NCBI RefSeq assembly: GCF_902635505.1
Contig: NC_045428.1
Coordinates: 430,691,106-430,755,105 of the forward strand
Length of the DNA stretch: 64,000 bases
Direction: 5' to 3'
Source of the DNA: Sarcophilus harrisii
Taxonomy: Eukaryota; Chordata; Mammalia; Dasyuromorphia; Dasyuridae
A program made the position numbers and the translations under genes. Below the pieces are notes generated by a model, which was given only the letters and a program-made list of their open reading frames with translations, did no database searches and was not told where the DNA came from. This document shows positions 1-12,110 of this stretch, in pieces. Numbering within the stretch: the first letter of the stretch is position 1; the number at the start of each line of letters is the position of its first letter.

Positions 1-60
1 AGTGGATAAAGTGATGGGCCTGAAGTAAGAAAGACTTGTATTCTTGAGTTCAAATTTGAA

Positions 61-920
61 AACAGTTTGCTCTAATGATCTTTAGAGATCTCTTTTATTT
101 TTCTTCTGTTTGAGGTTCTTCTTCCAATTTCATTCTGAAATGTTCTTGGAATCATTTTGTTTAGTTGGCTCTCTTGCCAAGCTTTCTTTAAACTGGCTTG
201 ATTTTTACTGTTTCCTTCCACTCTATGAAACAATACTACTCATAATCATTGATTAAACTTCTTTCTAATATTTTACAAACAAGTTTATTTCTATCTTAAT
301 ATTTCATTTAAGTTTCATCTCCCTCTGCTTGGCAAATAAATCAAGTATTTCCTGATCAAGTCACTTTCTGGATTCTTTTGGTCCTCTTATTCTGTTAAGT
401 GATTTTAGAGTAAGTTAAGTCACTGTTTAAAATTACCACAATCAGTGGTTAACATGATTTCTGATGTCCATTTCCCATTTCTCAATGCTGATTGCTCAGT
501 ACTTCAGAACTGAGTTATCTGAACTGCCGTGTCTTTTTCCTCATTATTATTCTCCTTGATTTTTGAAAATTCGAATCAGTGTTGTGATGAGTCAGTAGTC
601 TGATTTTCACATATACAGCTGACTCAAATATAACTTTCACATCTATAACAAATCTTTCCCTGTAATTTAAAATTTTTTAAATCCATTTAATTTTTTAAAT
701 TGCTGTTTGATGCTCTCAATGTCTAACATCAATCAATTGTTTTCTCAGTGTACTTTCTATTCATGTTGATTTATAATCACTTTCTTTTATAATACTAACT
801 TCATTCATATATCTAGTCGGTAAACATTTGTACCTACTATATTTGAAACACAGTACTAGGAGCTGAGGATAAAAAGACAAAAATTAAACAGTCCCTGTCC
901 TCAAAGAGTTTATATTTTAT
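61..920. other. No gene seen
   Basis: AT-rich sequence with T-rich strings and no open frame of note. Bases 1-60 resemble the start of a tRNA-type SINE (ttgagttcaaatttga). Confidence 0.4.
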
Positions 921-929
921 CAGACTAAG

Positions 930-1095
930 CAGTCTGGATTTAGGGCTGAAAGGGGCCTTGGAGTCAGATTCAACCCACTCACCCCCATTTGCAGAGAAAG
1001 AAACTGAGGTCAATAAACCAAATGACTTGCCTAGATTAGTACAGAGTTAAGATTGAATCCCAGGTCTTTCTGACATAATCCAGGACCCTGACCAT
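930..1095 (-). mobile_element. MIR-like SINE
   Basis: It reads gaaaggggccttggagtcag, then agaaactgaggtcaataaac and gattgaatcccaggtcttt. Confidence 0.75.
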
Positions 1096-1099
1096 TTTA

Positions 1100-2800
1100 T
1101 AATAGTCATTGAATATAGATTGGTTGGAAAATTAAAATATAATGGACTTTAAAGGAAGAGAGGTAAAAAGGAAGAATCTTGAAGTGACAGTTGAGAGGAA
1201 CCAAAGGAAGAGAGAGAAAAGAGATTGAGACAAGTAATAACCTGTAATAAAGAGGATAGATGAGAATACAGATAGTACCAGACAGTCTGTATCCCAAGAT
1301 ATGTTTTTAATGAAAGTGAGAAATTGAGGATGAAATTGAGGTTACAAATTTGGGTAAGTACAAGTATAGTGGTGGTGTTGACAATAGTAGAACAATTTGA
1401 AAGTGAGAAGGGGTAAATCTTTACAATGAATTGTTTTGGACATGTTTGATGCCTTCAGATGCCTTTGGGACATCCAGTTTGAAATGTACATAAGGCATTT
1501 GGTGATGATGAAGGCAATTTGCTGGAGAAGATGGAAGGGGATGAGATCTCTTATAGAGGGGTTGGCCTTGGCTAAGAGAAAGGAATGGATTTGGGAATAA
1601 TCTGAATATAATCACTGAACACATGGGAATCAATGAGTGAGATAATATTCAGCAAAAAGATAAAAGGACAGAACTTTTGGGAACACCCACAGTTAGTTCA
1701 GGAATGAAGAACAACAAAAGAGAATGATGGATGATCAGACAGGTAGGAGAAGACAGGACAGGAAATGTCACAAAAACACAGAAGAGTGTATACTGCAGGA
1801 AGTGAGTGTCAAATACTGCGGAAGTCAAGAAGCATGAGGATATAGAAAAGACCATTTTAGGTTTGGTAGCTAAGATATCATTGTTAACTTTGAAGAGGGC
1901 AGTTTCATTTAAATGATGAGGTCAGAAGTCAAATTATGAAGCATTTACAATAAAATTACAGGAGAGGAAGTGGAAGAGCCTAGCACAAGTGGCTTTTTCA
2001 AGAGAGTTAGGAAAGATATTAGATAATAGCTAACAAAGACAGTAGGATCAGTTGTAGAATTTTAAGGTTATGGAAGAATTAATATGTTTATTAATGGGTT
2101 TCAGGAAAGATTCCCACAAATATGGAAGTTGAAGATAAGAAAAAGGATGGGGATGACAACAAAAGCAATCAGCAGCACAAGTAGCAGATGGCATCAAGAG
2201 GAGATGTAGAGAAAATAGACTTGATAAGGAGAAGGGTTACCACTTTATCAGGGATTAGAATGGAAGAGATAATAGGGTACAGTGTCAGAGGGGTATGAGA
2301 AAAGGAGAATGGGAAAAGAAGAAACTCTTAGCAAATGCCTTCAATTTTTTTAGGTGAAGTATGAGGCCAATTCCTCAGTTGAGAAGATGAGGTAGGAGGT
2401 TTGGAACAGCCACTATGGCAAATGGGATAGGTAATTATAGAAGGATATAAGGATGATATTGCTGCTCTAAGGACCTAGCTGAAATTAAATTAAAAATTTG
2501 TGAAAGCTATCACAAAGTTTCAAGACTTTCTTCAGCTCTATTCAGTAACATATAAAAAGGAGCAAAAGAAGGGATGTTGGGAGTAATTCAGGGTTGGGAG
2601 TTGAATAGGTAGGTAATTATTTATAAGAAAAAGGGTAAAGGGATTCAAGAAAAGAGATGAAGTCCTGAGAAAGTATTGAGAGGTAAAGGGATTGGTGGGC
2701 AAAGTGAGGACAAAGAACAGGGTGAGTGATTTTAAGTCACAGGGAAAGGCAGAATGGTAAAAGATTATAATATGATAAAGAAATTTCAACATTCATGAAC
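1100..2800 (-). mobile_element. L2 LINE ORF2 remnant
   Basis: On the reverse strand the text near 1805-1830 matches the L2 RT stretch around LDLSAAFDTVDH (plus strand gtgtcaaatactgcggaag), and the block near 1680 matches GVPQ(G/S)SVLGP. The C-terminal parts follow leftward. Many frameshifts and stops; purine-rich on the plus strand as is usual for this LINE. Confidence 0.75.
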
Positions 2801-4400
2801 ACAGTAGTGGAACACTCACTGTGATCTTTTTTGTATTTGTATCTCCATAGAGTGTGTCTCTCTGCTTCCCGCTGGGTGTATCTCATTGGGCCATGAAACC
2901 TCTTAAACTGATGAACACCAAAAATACTGAATGAGGTAACTTCCAGTAAGTTACCATTGCTAGATGGCAGGGCCAATGAGAGAAGAAGAGAAGAGGATGG
3001 CTTCCCACCCTCCACTCAGTAGAAGGCCAAGGGGCACATTCTATAAAGCTACTTTCATCCTGGACTGCTTCAAACTGATAAAAATTCTCAAGCTGTTCAA
3101 CTGTTTTTTAAGGGCTAATGGGAAAGGACCAACTTTTGAGTCAGCTAGAGACCAAATATTCCTTCTAATTCCTTCTAATCAAAGAAAATAGTAGTGATGG
3201 CCTCATCTTTACAGTTGAACATCTCTGTTGTCTGCCTTTTACTTCCCACAATTACATTCTGGGCTGGATGAAGGATGAAGGATTGGGGAGAAAGGGAACA
3301 AGTATTTATTATACACCTGCTATATTTCAAGCATCTTCCTAAGCAATTTTGATCTTCATAGCAACTCTGAGATAGATGTTCTTATGATTCCCATTGTACC
3401 ATTGAAAAAATTGGGGCAGAAAGAGATTAATTGATTTACCAAAAGTCACACTGCACTGAAGGAAGATTTGAACTCAGATTCACTACACCATTTAGCTGGC
3501 TCCACCAACTCCTTTGCACTTGTATTCTCTAAGTCTTGGTGTTTTATATTTTTTGTATAAACCCATACACTTCCTGTGAATTGTCAGTTTTGTTGGAATG
3601 GCATTTTTATTCATCCATAGTAACCTTGCTTTGCTTTTATATACATCATTAAAAAAAATTCAGATTTGGCACATAAATCCCTCAGGCTTCCACATCAATC
3701 CCTTTAAATTGCTCCTCCTTTTCTTCCTCATTAGACTTTTTTTTTCCTATGTGTGTCCTCAGAATTTCCTTTTTGAGAGCTTCCCAGCTCTGTTGAGATC
3801 AATTTCCCAGTACAAATTTAGGCCACAGGAGCCTTCCCATTCTTTCTCTGAATTCTGATTCTATAAAATCTCTTCTTCACAAATCTAAGGTACATGTCAC
3901 AGTGCTGGCCTTTCTCTCCTCCTCTTTAACAAACTCTAAAATGAAGTGGTCACTTTTCACCAAGGGTCTCATCATTTCTACTTCAGTAATCCATCACTCT
4001 TTACTGGCCAAAATCAGGGTCAGAACAGTTCTGTTACTTTCTCTACTTCTTAAAAAATGAAATTATCATTAAGACAAGACAAGAATTTATTAGTTACTCT
4101 GGAGGGGGTGGGGGGAGAGAGAAAGACAGAGAAACTCCAAGTGGTGTCTCAATGATTGAGGTTTCCTACGACATCATGCTTCCATGACCAGTTTGTGAGA
4201 GTTAATCAACTCCTTATCTATTTTCTCCTGTCCCAGTAGTCCATGTTATTTTACTTCCATGAAAATATTATTCTCTCTGGTTTCCTGGGTTGCCTTGAAT
4301 GAGTATAGATATATTTAATATACCATGCTATTCTGCTTATTATTTTCCTCACAAAACCCACCCCAGGTCTTTATCTAGTCTATTCAGTTTTAATAAAATA
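2800..4400. other. No gene seen apart from the MIR at 3.3 kb
   Basis: Short open frames at 2964-3191 and 3598-3858 have no recognisable domain. The text at 3700-4390 is T-rich and may be an old unassigned repeat. A G-rich patch lies at 4101-4117. Confidence 0.35.
3298..3515 (-). mobile_element. MIR SINE, nearly full length
   Basis: It reads acaagtatttattatacacc, then caagcatcttcctaagcaat, ccattgtaccattg and atttgaactcagattcac. Confidence 0.8.
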
Positions 4401-4404
4401 TAAC

Positions 4405-4620
4405 TAGCAGCATAAGAGCACTGGACTTGGAATAATGGGATTTTGAGCTAGAAAAGACTTTAGAAGTAATCAAATCCAACCCTCCTCCCATTTTATGGAT
4501 AAGGAAATTAAGGCCTAAATGGGTTAAATGATTTGCCAATGACACAAAGCTAGTAAGTCTCAGAAAGATTTGAACCTGAGGCCTTTTGACTCTGTCTACT
4601 ACACCATACCCTTTCTAGAT
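4405..4620 (-). mobile_element. MIR-like SINE
   Basis: It reads ctagaaaagactttagaagt, cccattttatggataagga and aaagatttgaacctgaggc. Confidence 0.75.
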
Positions 4621-5639
4621 TCCAATTCAGCTTCTGATGAATATTATATATAACTTTGGACAAATCATTTAGCCCCTCTGGCTTCAAGGGAAATGAGGAA
4701 ACTAAACTAAATAAAGGCTTTTGAGGATTCTTCCTATTCTTGATTTGTGACTCTGAGATGTTACAACTCTTTAAAATCGTAAGTCAACACTCTCATCAAA
4801 TAAAATCTCAATGATATTATCAATCAATATACATTTATTAAGTACCTGCTGTATGACAAACAGCGTGCTAAATACTGGATCATCACTGAGATCATTTAGT
4901 GCAGTCTACTACCCAATTACATATTCTTTCTACAGTAGCAGGAATACAAGGTATTTCTATAGCCAGAACTGAGCACAATGGGTATAATTTTCAGGAGGAT
5001 AACATGTCATAGCAATCAAAAAACAGGCCTCAAAGCCATAACAACAACAAATCCATAGAAAGGATCCCAATCAGATACATACAAACAATTTTAAAATAAG
5101 TCATCTTATGTTATTTGTATTTTGATTTGTGTTGCTAAATATCTGGTTCAGGAATATACTAGGGAGTATTCTAGGCAGCATATACTGGCCAAGAACACTT
5201 CAGGCCTGGATTATCTAGAATTTAAGTGACTTGCCTGCAATTTATATAGTCTGTATTAAATACAAGACTTGAACTCAGTCCTTTATGGCTTTGAGCTCTG
5301 CTTTTTATTTGCTATGCCAAGTTATCCTTCTGAAAATTATACCTATTGTGCTCAGGTCTGGCTGTAAAAAAAAAGAAGGCTGAGATCTTGCAGCAAATAT
5401 TAATTTCCTAAGCCTTTTATAAAGCATTATTGAGTTTGTCCTATTGTAGACAATTTATCCCAGAACAATAGCACCTCACTGATGGATCAATATCCTCAGT
5501 AAATTCTTTAAACCTTGAGCAAGCTGAAGCAATGTTTTGTCCCTAAATCTTACTGCCATTGAATAATAAGTAAATTTCCCCCTTTCTTATCTTGGCCTTC
5601 TGTTCATTTCTCCTGCCCCCTTGCTTCTGCATACTGGAG

Positions 5640-6180
5640 GAATTTGTTTACCAGGAAAATAAATTCAGAAGGTATTCCAAATAATAAAATATATTTTAAT
5701 TTTTTTTTAATTTTAGATCTTGCTTTTATATCATAAATTTTCCATGTATCCCTCTTCCTCTTCCCAGAGAGCCACCTTATATGTTGTGGTTCAGTCATTT
5801 TTCAGTTGTGTCTAATGCTTCATGACTCCATTTGGAATTTTTGTGGGAGAGAAACTAGACTGGTTTATCCTTTTTGTCTCCACTTCATTTTATAGTTGAG
5901 GAAATTGAAGTATATAGAGTTAAATAAAACTTAGGTCACTAAGTTTCGACAACTAGTAAGAGTCTGAGGCCTGATTCGAACTCAGGAAGATGAGTCTTGC
6001 CATTCTATATAACAGAATGTTTTTTTTTTTTTTTTTAATATATATTGTATTGACAACTTTTGGCTTTATATCACTGATATTTCCCCCAACATTCCACTCT
6101 TCCCTTCTCCCAGACAGTCGTCACAAATAACAAATTTTAAAGAAAAAAAAATTACAAATCAGTAAAAACTTATTAACATA
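5640..6180 (-). mobile_element. L1-like 3' pieces around an RTE-tailed SINE
   Basis: The flanks at 5640-5780 and 6015-6180 look like L1 3' UTR in reverse (ccctcttcctcttcccaga; cttcccttctcccagaca). Between them lies a SINE (5780-6012) with gttcagtcatttttcagttg at its start and attcgaactcaggaagatg at its end. The SINE call is firmer than the L1 call. Confidence 0.5.
5780..6012 (-). mobile_element. Marsupial SINE with RTE-like end
   Basis: It starts gttcagtcatttttcagttg and tgtctaatgcttcatgact (BovB/RTE-like), then cattttatagttgaggaa and attcgaactcaggaagatg. The A/T run at 6020-6038 borders it. Confidence 0.7.
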
Positions 6181-6431
6181 TTGAAAATATTTGAAAATCT
6201 ATGAAATGACACTCACAGGATTCATGCAAAGGAACAAGGGTAAGTTTCTTTTATTTCTTCTTTCAGGTCTTTCTTGTTCTTTGTAATTCATAAAATGTTT
6301 TTTATCAAGAGCATTAATCTGGACAATTCTACCATTTGTTGATATACTCTAAGTTCCATTAATGGCCAGCATCCTACAGAGCACACTAAATTTGCAGGAA
6401 AGATAATCTCTCATTTCTCACATCCTCCCAC

Positions 6432-6655
6432 CACTACTATTAGTCAGTCAATCAGTCAGTCAATAAACATCTATTAGATGCCTACTTTATGCCAAGCACT
6501 GTGCTAAGTGCTGGGGACACAAAAAGAGTCAAAAGACAGATCCTTTTCAAAAGGAATTCACAATCTAATGTGAGAGAAAACAGTCAAATATGTCTTAATC
6601 AGAACTGGAAGTCCCCTATTTCACAGGTCCAAAAAAAAAAAAAAAAAAAAAAAGG
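6432..6655 (-). mobile_element. MIR/L2-tail SINE plus poly(A) run
   Basis: It reads cagtcaataaacatctatta, then gccaagcactgtgctaagtg, gggacacaaaaagag. An A run lies at about 6631-6653. Confidence 0.65.
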
Positions 6656-7505
6656 AGACTTGACCTAACCAAAGCAGAGTAGCTCGTGGAGAGCAATGGA
6701 AAAATAAATTTGTGGGCAAAGAAGGTCATTATGAAATGCTTCAAAAATCAGATAAAGAAGTTTAAACTTGATATAGTAGATAGCTTGAAGCCATAGTCAA
6801 TGGCAGAATTTAAATAAATATTAACCTAATAGTCATTTTCAAGATGAATTAGAAAAGGCAGAATTTAGAGTCAGGAAAACAGCTATGAGGCTAATACTTC
6901 ATAATATGGCATAAAAATGAAAAGAAAGTAGTAGAAATCAGAGATAATACAAAGGAAAACATTTTTAAAGGATTTGCTTATTGACTGAATATAGGAGATG
7001 AAGAGAGAAAAAACAAAGGACGTCTAAATTGCAAGCACAGATGAAGAGAATAGTTTAATACTGAGAGAAATAGGGGAAGGAAGTCAGTCTGGAGGAAAAC
7101 ATGCATTTGGTTTAGGATATATTGAGTTAAAAGATGAAAGAATATCCAAATGGAAATTTAAGTAAAAGGTCATGGCAGGGATTAGGGACATGGGGCCCCC
7201 ATGATTTAGAAAATTTGGGTAAAAATATTTGATCCTCCTTTTATACCAGAGAAAGCTGAATTTTTTTTTCTTTTGTGGAGAATTTACAAACCTTATTACA
7301 AAATTTGGGTTGATATATATTATAGAGCTTATGTATTTCTGAGCTTCTAAACTTTTTTCTGTGTCATCTGCTGGCCTTCACATGTCATCTGCAACTTTAG
7401 CAAAACTCTCCCAAAATTTACATTTCTAATATTGATCTATGATGCATTAAAAATGCAGTGGAGAAAATTGCAATGTGGAAGGGATAACTTTAGTACCTAT
7501 CCTGG

Positions 7506-7527
7506 TATGTGTGTGTGTGTGTGTGTT
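7506..7527 (+). repeat. (GT)n microsatellite
   Basis: A perfect gt run of about 11 units. Confidence 0.95.
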
Positions 7528-7639
7528 CAATGCTCAATCTTGGGTCAATTGCTTTCTTCTTACACTCTCTTCATTGGAGATGATTCACATTTACTGCTTC
7601 AATAATCATTTCTTTAAGATCATAGATGTAGAGATAGAG

Positions 7640-7825
7640 AGAATCTACAAACCTAAGAGACCAACCCTTTAGTCTAAGACTCTCTTTTTATACGTGAGGA
7701 AAACAAGGCCCAATGATTAAGTAACTTTCCCGACAGTTATATAGTCACAAAGGCAAGTGGTAGACCTGGAATTAAAATCCACATTTCTGACTCCAAGTTA
7801 TATGCCCTTCTCTTATGCTGTACTT
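7640..7825 (-). mobile_element. MIR-like SINE
   Basis: It reads tatacgtgaggaaaacaag, gattaagtaactttcccgac and ccacatttctgactccaag. An A-rich run follows at 7826-7857. Confidence 0.7.
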
Positions 7826-8609
7826 AAAAAAAAACAAAAAACAAAAAAAAAAAAAAACTGGGGGCTTTTTATTTGAATCAATACTACACAATCACATATT
7901 ATAATAATATATCTGGATAACACTATTTCACAATGTATTTATATACATAATCTTTGATTTATTCATTCTAGAAGTATGCATTAAGAATCTATTATATATA
8001 AGATACTGCCTTATACATAAAACTTAAAACAGTCCCTGCCATCAAGAAGTTTATTTCTATTTGAGGGGAAAGAGAGGCGATGGGAACAATAAATCAATGC
8101 AAAATATATATTTAAAATAATTTCATTGAGAGTAGAAGGTAGAGGAGGCTGTGTTTGAGTAAACAATCTGTGAAGTAGAGCTCAGAAGAGTTTATTCCAG
8201 GTTTAGGAGAGAAGCATGGAGGTAGATGTAAAATACTGTATACATGTAATAATTGGTGAGGAAGTTTGACTAGAACTGAGAGTACATGAAGAAGACTAAC
8301 TGATATGATGTAGGTGGGAGCCAGATCGTGAAGGACATTTTGGGAATGAACATTGATACTGAAAATGTCTCAATTTCCATGTGTTTTGGAAATCTGTGGT
8401 ATTTGATGCAAATATATTTCTACTCTGTTTCTCTTCCAATTGTTTTCATTAAGCACAAAATCCTTTTAACTTTTTATTTTATTTTATTATTTTTGATGTC
8501 TTTTGCTGTGTTAAAGAGTCTCCTCCAAAAGGAAGAAATAGTGGCCAGCAAAAGAAACTTCCTGGTCCTGAAAGGGCATTAAAAATAGAGAGGGGAAAAA
8601 AAAGAAAAA

Positions 8610-9010
8610 TAACTTGAATCTAAAGGGAATCCCATCACTGGGAAATGACTATACAAAATGTGCTATATGAATGCAATGAAATTTTATTGCTCTGTTAAAA
8701 ATGACAATAGATGGTTTCAGAGAATCCTGAGTACTATAAATAGATGCAAAATGAAGTAAGCAGAACTTGGAAAACACTTTACTGGATAATAACTATGAAG
8801 ACAAACTACTTTGAAAGGCAAATAAAAATAAAAACCTATGATCATTGCAATTAACAACCATGTCTCCTGAAGACTTATAATAATGTATGTTACCCACTTA
8901 ATAGACTCATACATGTTGGACATGGCTACTGTGTGGATTCATTTTGCTTGGCTATGTTTACTTGTCATAAAGCTATTACTTTGTTTGTTTTATTTCAGGG
9001 AATGGATGGG
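8610..9010 (+). mobile_element. L1 LINE 3' fragment (older subfamily)
   Basis: It reads gaatgcaatgaaattttattg, then gcaaaatgaagtaagcaga and gttggacatggctactgtg, L1 ORF2 tail and 3' UTR style. It is diverged. Confidence 0.6.
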
Positions 9011-9384
9011 ATGGAGTTATAGGGATTGTTATAGGGATTGTTCCTATAGCATAGTGGCAACTCTACACCACTACCTTCCACAGAAAACAGAACTCCAATT
9101 CTGGTGATCCATCAGGATAGAGAATACCCATCAATGACTCTCAGGAAGATGCTGAATCAGCAAAAGGATTGATCATATGTACATTTTCAATAAAAACACC
9201 ACTGAAAAATGAGCAGTAATTATGACAGAAAAAGTTATAAGCCAAAAAGATAAAGACACCACAGCAAATTCTTAAGATTCCCTGAAAATACAATAAATTC
9301 CAAGAAACTCCAAATTAATGCAGATAATTAATCAAATAATTAAGTGAAACTATAAAAGAAAATGGGAGGAAATGGGTTTTAGCA

Positions 9385-9680
9385 ATATACTTTTAAAAAA
9401 TTTAATAGCTTTTTATTTTCAAAATAAATGCAAAGATAGCTCTCAACATTTACCCTTGCAAAACCTTGTGTTTCAGATTTTTCTCTCTCCCTTTCCCCCA
9501 TCCCTCTCCCCTAGATAGGAAGTAATAGATATAGATTAAAATGTGCAATTCTTCTAAATGTATTTCCACATTTATCATAGCAATATACTTATTATATTGT
9601 TTTTGCATCACAGATTCCCACATGTATTTCTCTCCTTTGCCCTCCCAATTATCTTTTATATCAAAGCATTTATTAAAAAC
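9385..9680 (-). mobile_element. L1 LINE 3' UTR fragment
   Basis: It reads tttaatagctttttatttt, then acccttgcaaaacctt and ctcccctagataggaagt, the reverse of the marsupial-style L1 3' end seen at 48.7 kb and 33.1 kb. Confidence 0.7.
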
Positions 9681-9684
9681 ACAA

Positions 9685-9805
9685 ATATTTTTCTTCAAAT
9701 TCTTCAAAATGAATTTTCTTCAAATTCTTCAAATTTTTCTTCAAAATTTCTTCAAATTTTTCTCCAAATTTTCTTCAAATTTCTTCAAAATATTTTCTTC
9801 AAATT
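9685..9805 (+). repeat. Imperfect (TTCTTCAAA)-type minisatellite
   Basis: About ten repeats of ttcttcaaa with variable T or A spacers. The open frames across it (F/K/N-rich) are low-complexity by-products. Confidence 0.8.
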
Positions 9806-10109
9806 TTATCAGAAATATCTGATGGTATATGGAATGTTACAAAGATTTCCCACACCCTCTGCAAAGGCATAAGGGATTTCTAGTCCCATCTCTTCAGTGG
9901 GGCCAAGATTATTTTCCATACTTAAGCAATACTGTTTCAATCATTTTGTAATGGCTCTTTCATTTGAATTATTGTATAGGCATTGTGTAAATTGTGTTCC
10001 TAGCTAGTTTTATTTTGAATCAATTTAAGTAGGTCTTTTTCATGCTTCTCTGTATTCATGCTTTATTTCTTAAAAGTGTTATATTTATTATATTCATAAT
10101 TTGTTTAGC

Positions 10110-10880
10110 CTTTCCCCAGGAAATCGGCATTCACTGTTTTTAACCCTTTATTACCACAAAAAATAAGTACTAGTACAAACATTTTGATGACTCCCTGGAA
10201 AATAATACCTACTGGTAGAATCGACAGGGCCAAAATTTTGGATATTTTAGTCACTTTATTTGCATTATTCCAAGTTGCCTTCCAAAATATTGAAGAGTCT
10301 TTTGGTTCAGTATTCTGAAGCAAAACATCCATATAGAATTCCCGGGGGGTGAGGTTGGGGGGAGGGGGGAAGCTTTTTCTGCAGTTTTCTTCCTGGTGCC
10401 TATCTAAATAGAACATGGAAATATAATCTGCCTGTAGTACCCAAATGGTTCCAATAAACAAAATTTGCCTCAACCATAACAGTCCAAATTTAAAAATAGG
10501 CAGAAAACACAACCTCTTCCAAATTATTAGGGATTTTTCTGAGTGCTCAAAGCAATTGTGACAACTCACAATTTTCTGTCTAAAAGTAAACTTCCTAAAG
10601 GTAAAAAGGAAAAAGAAATCCATTCAGACCATTAAATTGATCTTTAGGCTGAAACAAGTTAATTATTGTAACACTCTTATAAATTGGCATTAGTATGTCT
10701 GTCATTCCAAAGCACTTTCAATACAGGCTATTTTCTGTCTTTTGTCATCTTTGCCAATTTACTGGGTGAGTAGAAACTTCAGATTTTAATTTTTTTAATG
10801 TTATTATATTTTTGGAGTACTTTTCATGTTTATCGATAGTTGCAATTCTTTTGAGAAGTGTTTTCATATTTAGATGACCT
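10110..10880 (-). mobile_element. L1 LINE fragment with an unassigned insert
   Basis: L1-like text at 10110-10310 and 10655-10880 (tcatctttgccaatttactg) is separated by about 340 bp that I cannot assign, with a G run near 10345-10368. A 172-codon minus-strand frame spans insert and L1 and is not a gene. Confidence 0.5.
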
Positions 10881-11089
10881 TTGTCTTTTATATTAGTTCT
10901 TTTTATTTGCTATCAAGGTACCTTATCAGTTATCTTATGCAATTAGAGATTTGGGGGGGCTTGAGTTGTTGTTTTTGTTTTGCCAGTTTTGCTGTTTTAT
11001 TGCTTTTGTCAGCTGCTTCCTTCATTTCAATGCATTAATATGACATGTGAAAAAGTTTTTCAAAATAATCAAAGAAAAAAGGAAAGTTT

Positions 11090-12110
11090 TTTAAGAATGT
11101 TTTTATTTTTCTTCTCAATTACATGTAAAAGCAATATTAACATGTTTTCCTTATAATTTTTCAGTTACAAACTCCCTCCCTCCTTTTATCTCCTCTCTTT
11201 GAGAAGGCAAGTACTTTGACATAGATTAAACAAATGTAGCCATACAAAATATATTTCCATTATTTAGTCAACACATTTAGAAAACACAGATCAAAAGAAA
11301 CCAAACAAAAAATAAAATTTGAAAAAACCTGTTTTGATCCACATTCAGACTACATCAATTCTTTCTCTGGAGATAGAAAGCATTTTTCATCATAAATATT
11401 TCATAATTGTCTTAGATCACTGTATTCCTGAGAAAAGTTAAGTTATTCACATTTGGTCATCATACAATATTGCTATTACTTTGTACAATGATCTCCTCGT
11501 TCTGCTCAATTCACTTTGCACCAGTTCATGTAAGTTTCTCCAGATTTTTCTGAAACTATCCTGCTTGTCGTTTTTTTTTTTGTTTGTTTGTTTATTTGTT
11601 TGTTTGTTTTTGCTGAGGCAATTGGGGTTAAGTGAGTTGCCCAGAGTCACACAGCTAGAAGTGTTAAGTGCCTGCTTGTCATTTCTTATAGCATAACAGT
11701 ATTCCATCACAATAATTTACTACAACTTGTCTGCCATCTCCCAATGGATGAGCATCCCTTCAATTTTCAATTCTTTACCACCACAAAAAAAGTTGCTACA
11801 AATATTTTTTAATATATAGGACCTTTTCCTTTCTTTTATGATCTCTTTGGGAATAGCAGTGTTGCTGGGGTCGAAGGTCTATGCCTTTGGACATAATTCC
11901 AAATTGCTTTTCAAAATGGTTAGATCAGTTCACAATTCTATCAAGAGTACTTTACATTTTTTTACATTCCCTCCAATATTTGTTATTTTCCTTTTCTGTC
12001 ATATTAGGCAATCTGATAGGTGTGAGGTGGCATCTCAGTTATTTTAATTTGCATTTCTTCAATCAATAATGAAAAATAGCATTTTCATGATTACAGATAG
12101 CTCTGCAAAA
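11090..12110 (-). mobile_element. L1 LINE 3' part, interrupted by a SINE
   Basis: The reverse strand carries the L1 ORF2 tail and 3' UTR. It is split at 11570-11670 by a SINE. On the minus strand EYCYAIRNDKQ lies before the insert and DSFRKIWRNLHEL after it. Confidence 0.85.
11570..11670 (-). mobile_element. 5'-truncated tRNA-type marsupial SINE inserted in L1
   Basis: It reads aattggggttaagtgag and agagtcacacagctag after a T-rich/(TTTG)n tail. A perfect 10-bp duplication, cctgcttgtc, lies at 11560-11569 and 11671-11680. Confidence 0.88.

Noticed and set aside
9541-9872. Two overlapping F/K/N-rich open frames
   Set aside because: They are readings of the TTCTTCAAA minisatellite and L1 3' end.
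10105-10623. 172-codon minus-strand open frame
   Set aside because: It runs across an unassigned insert and L1 sequence out of the ORF2 frame; composition fits AT-rich antisense reading rather than a gene.
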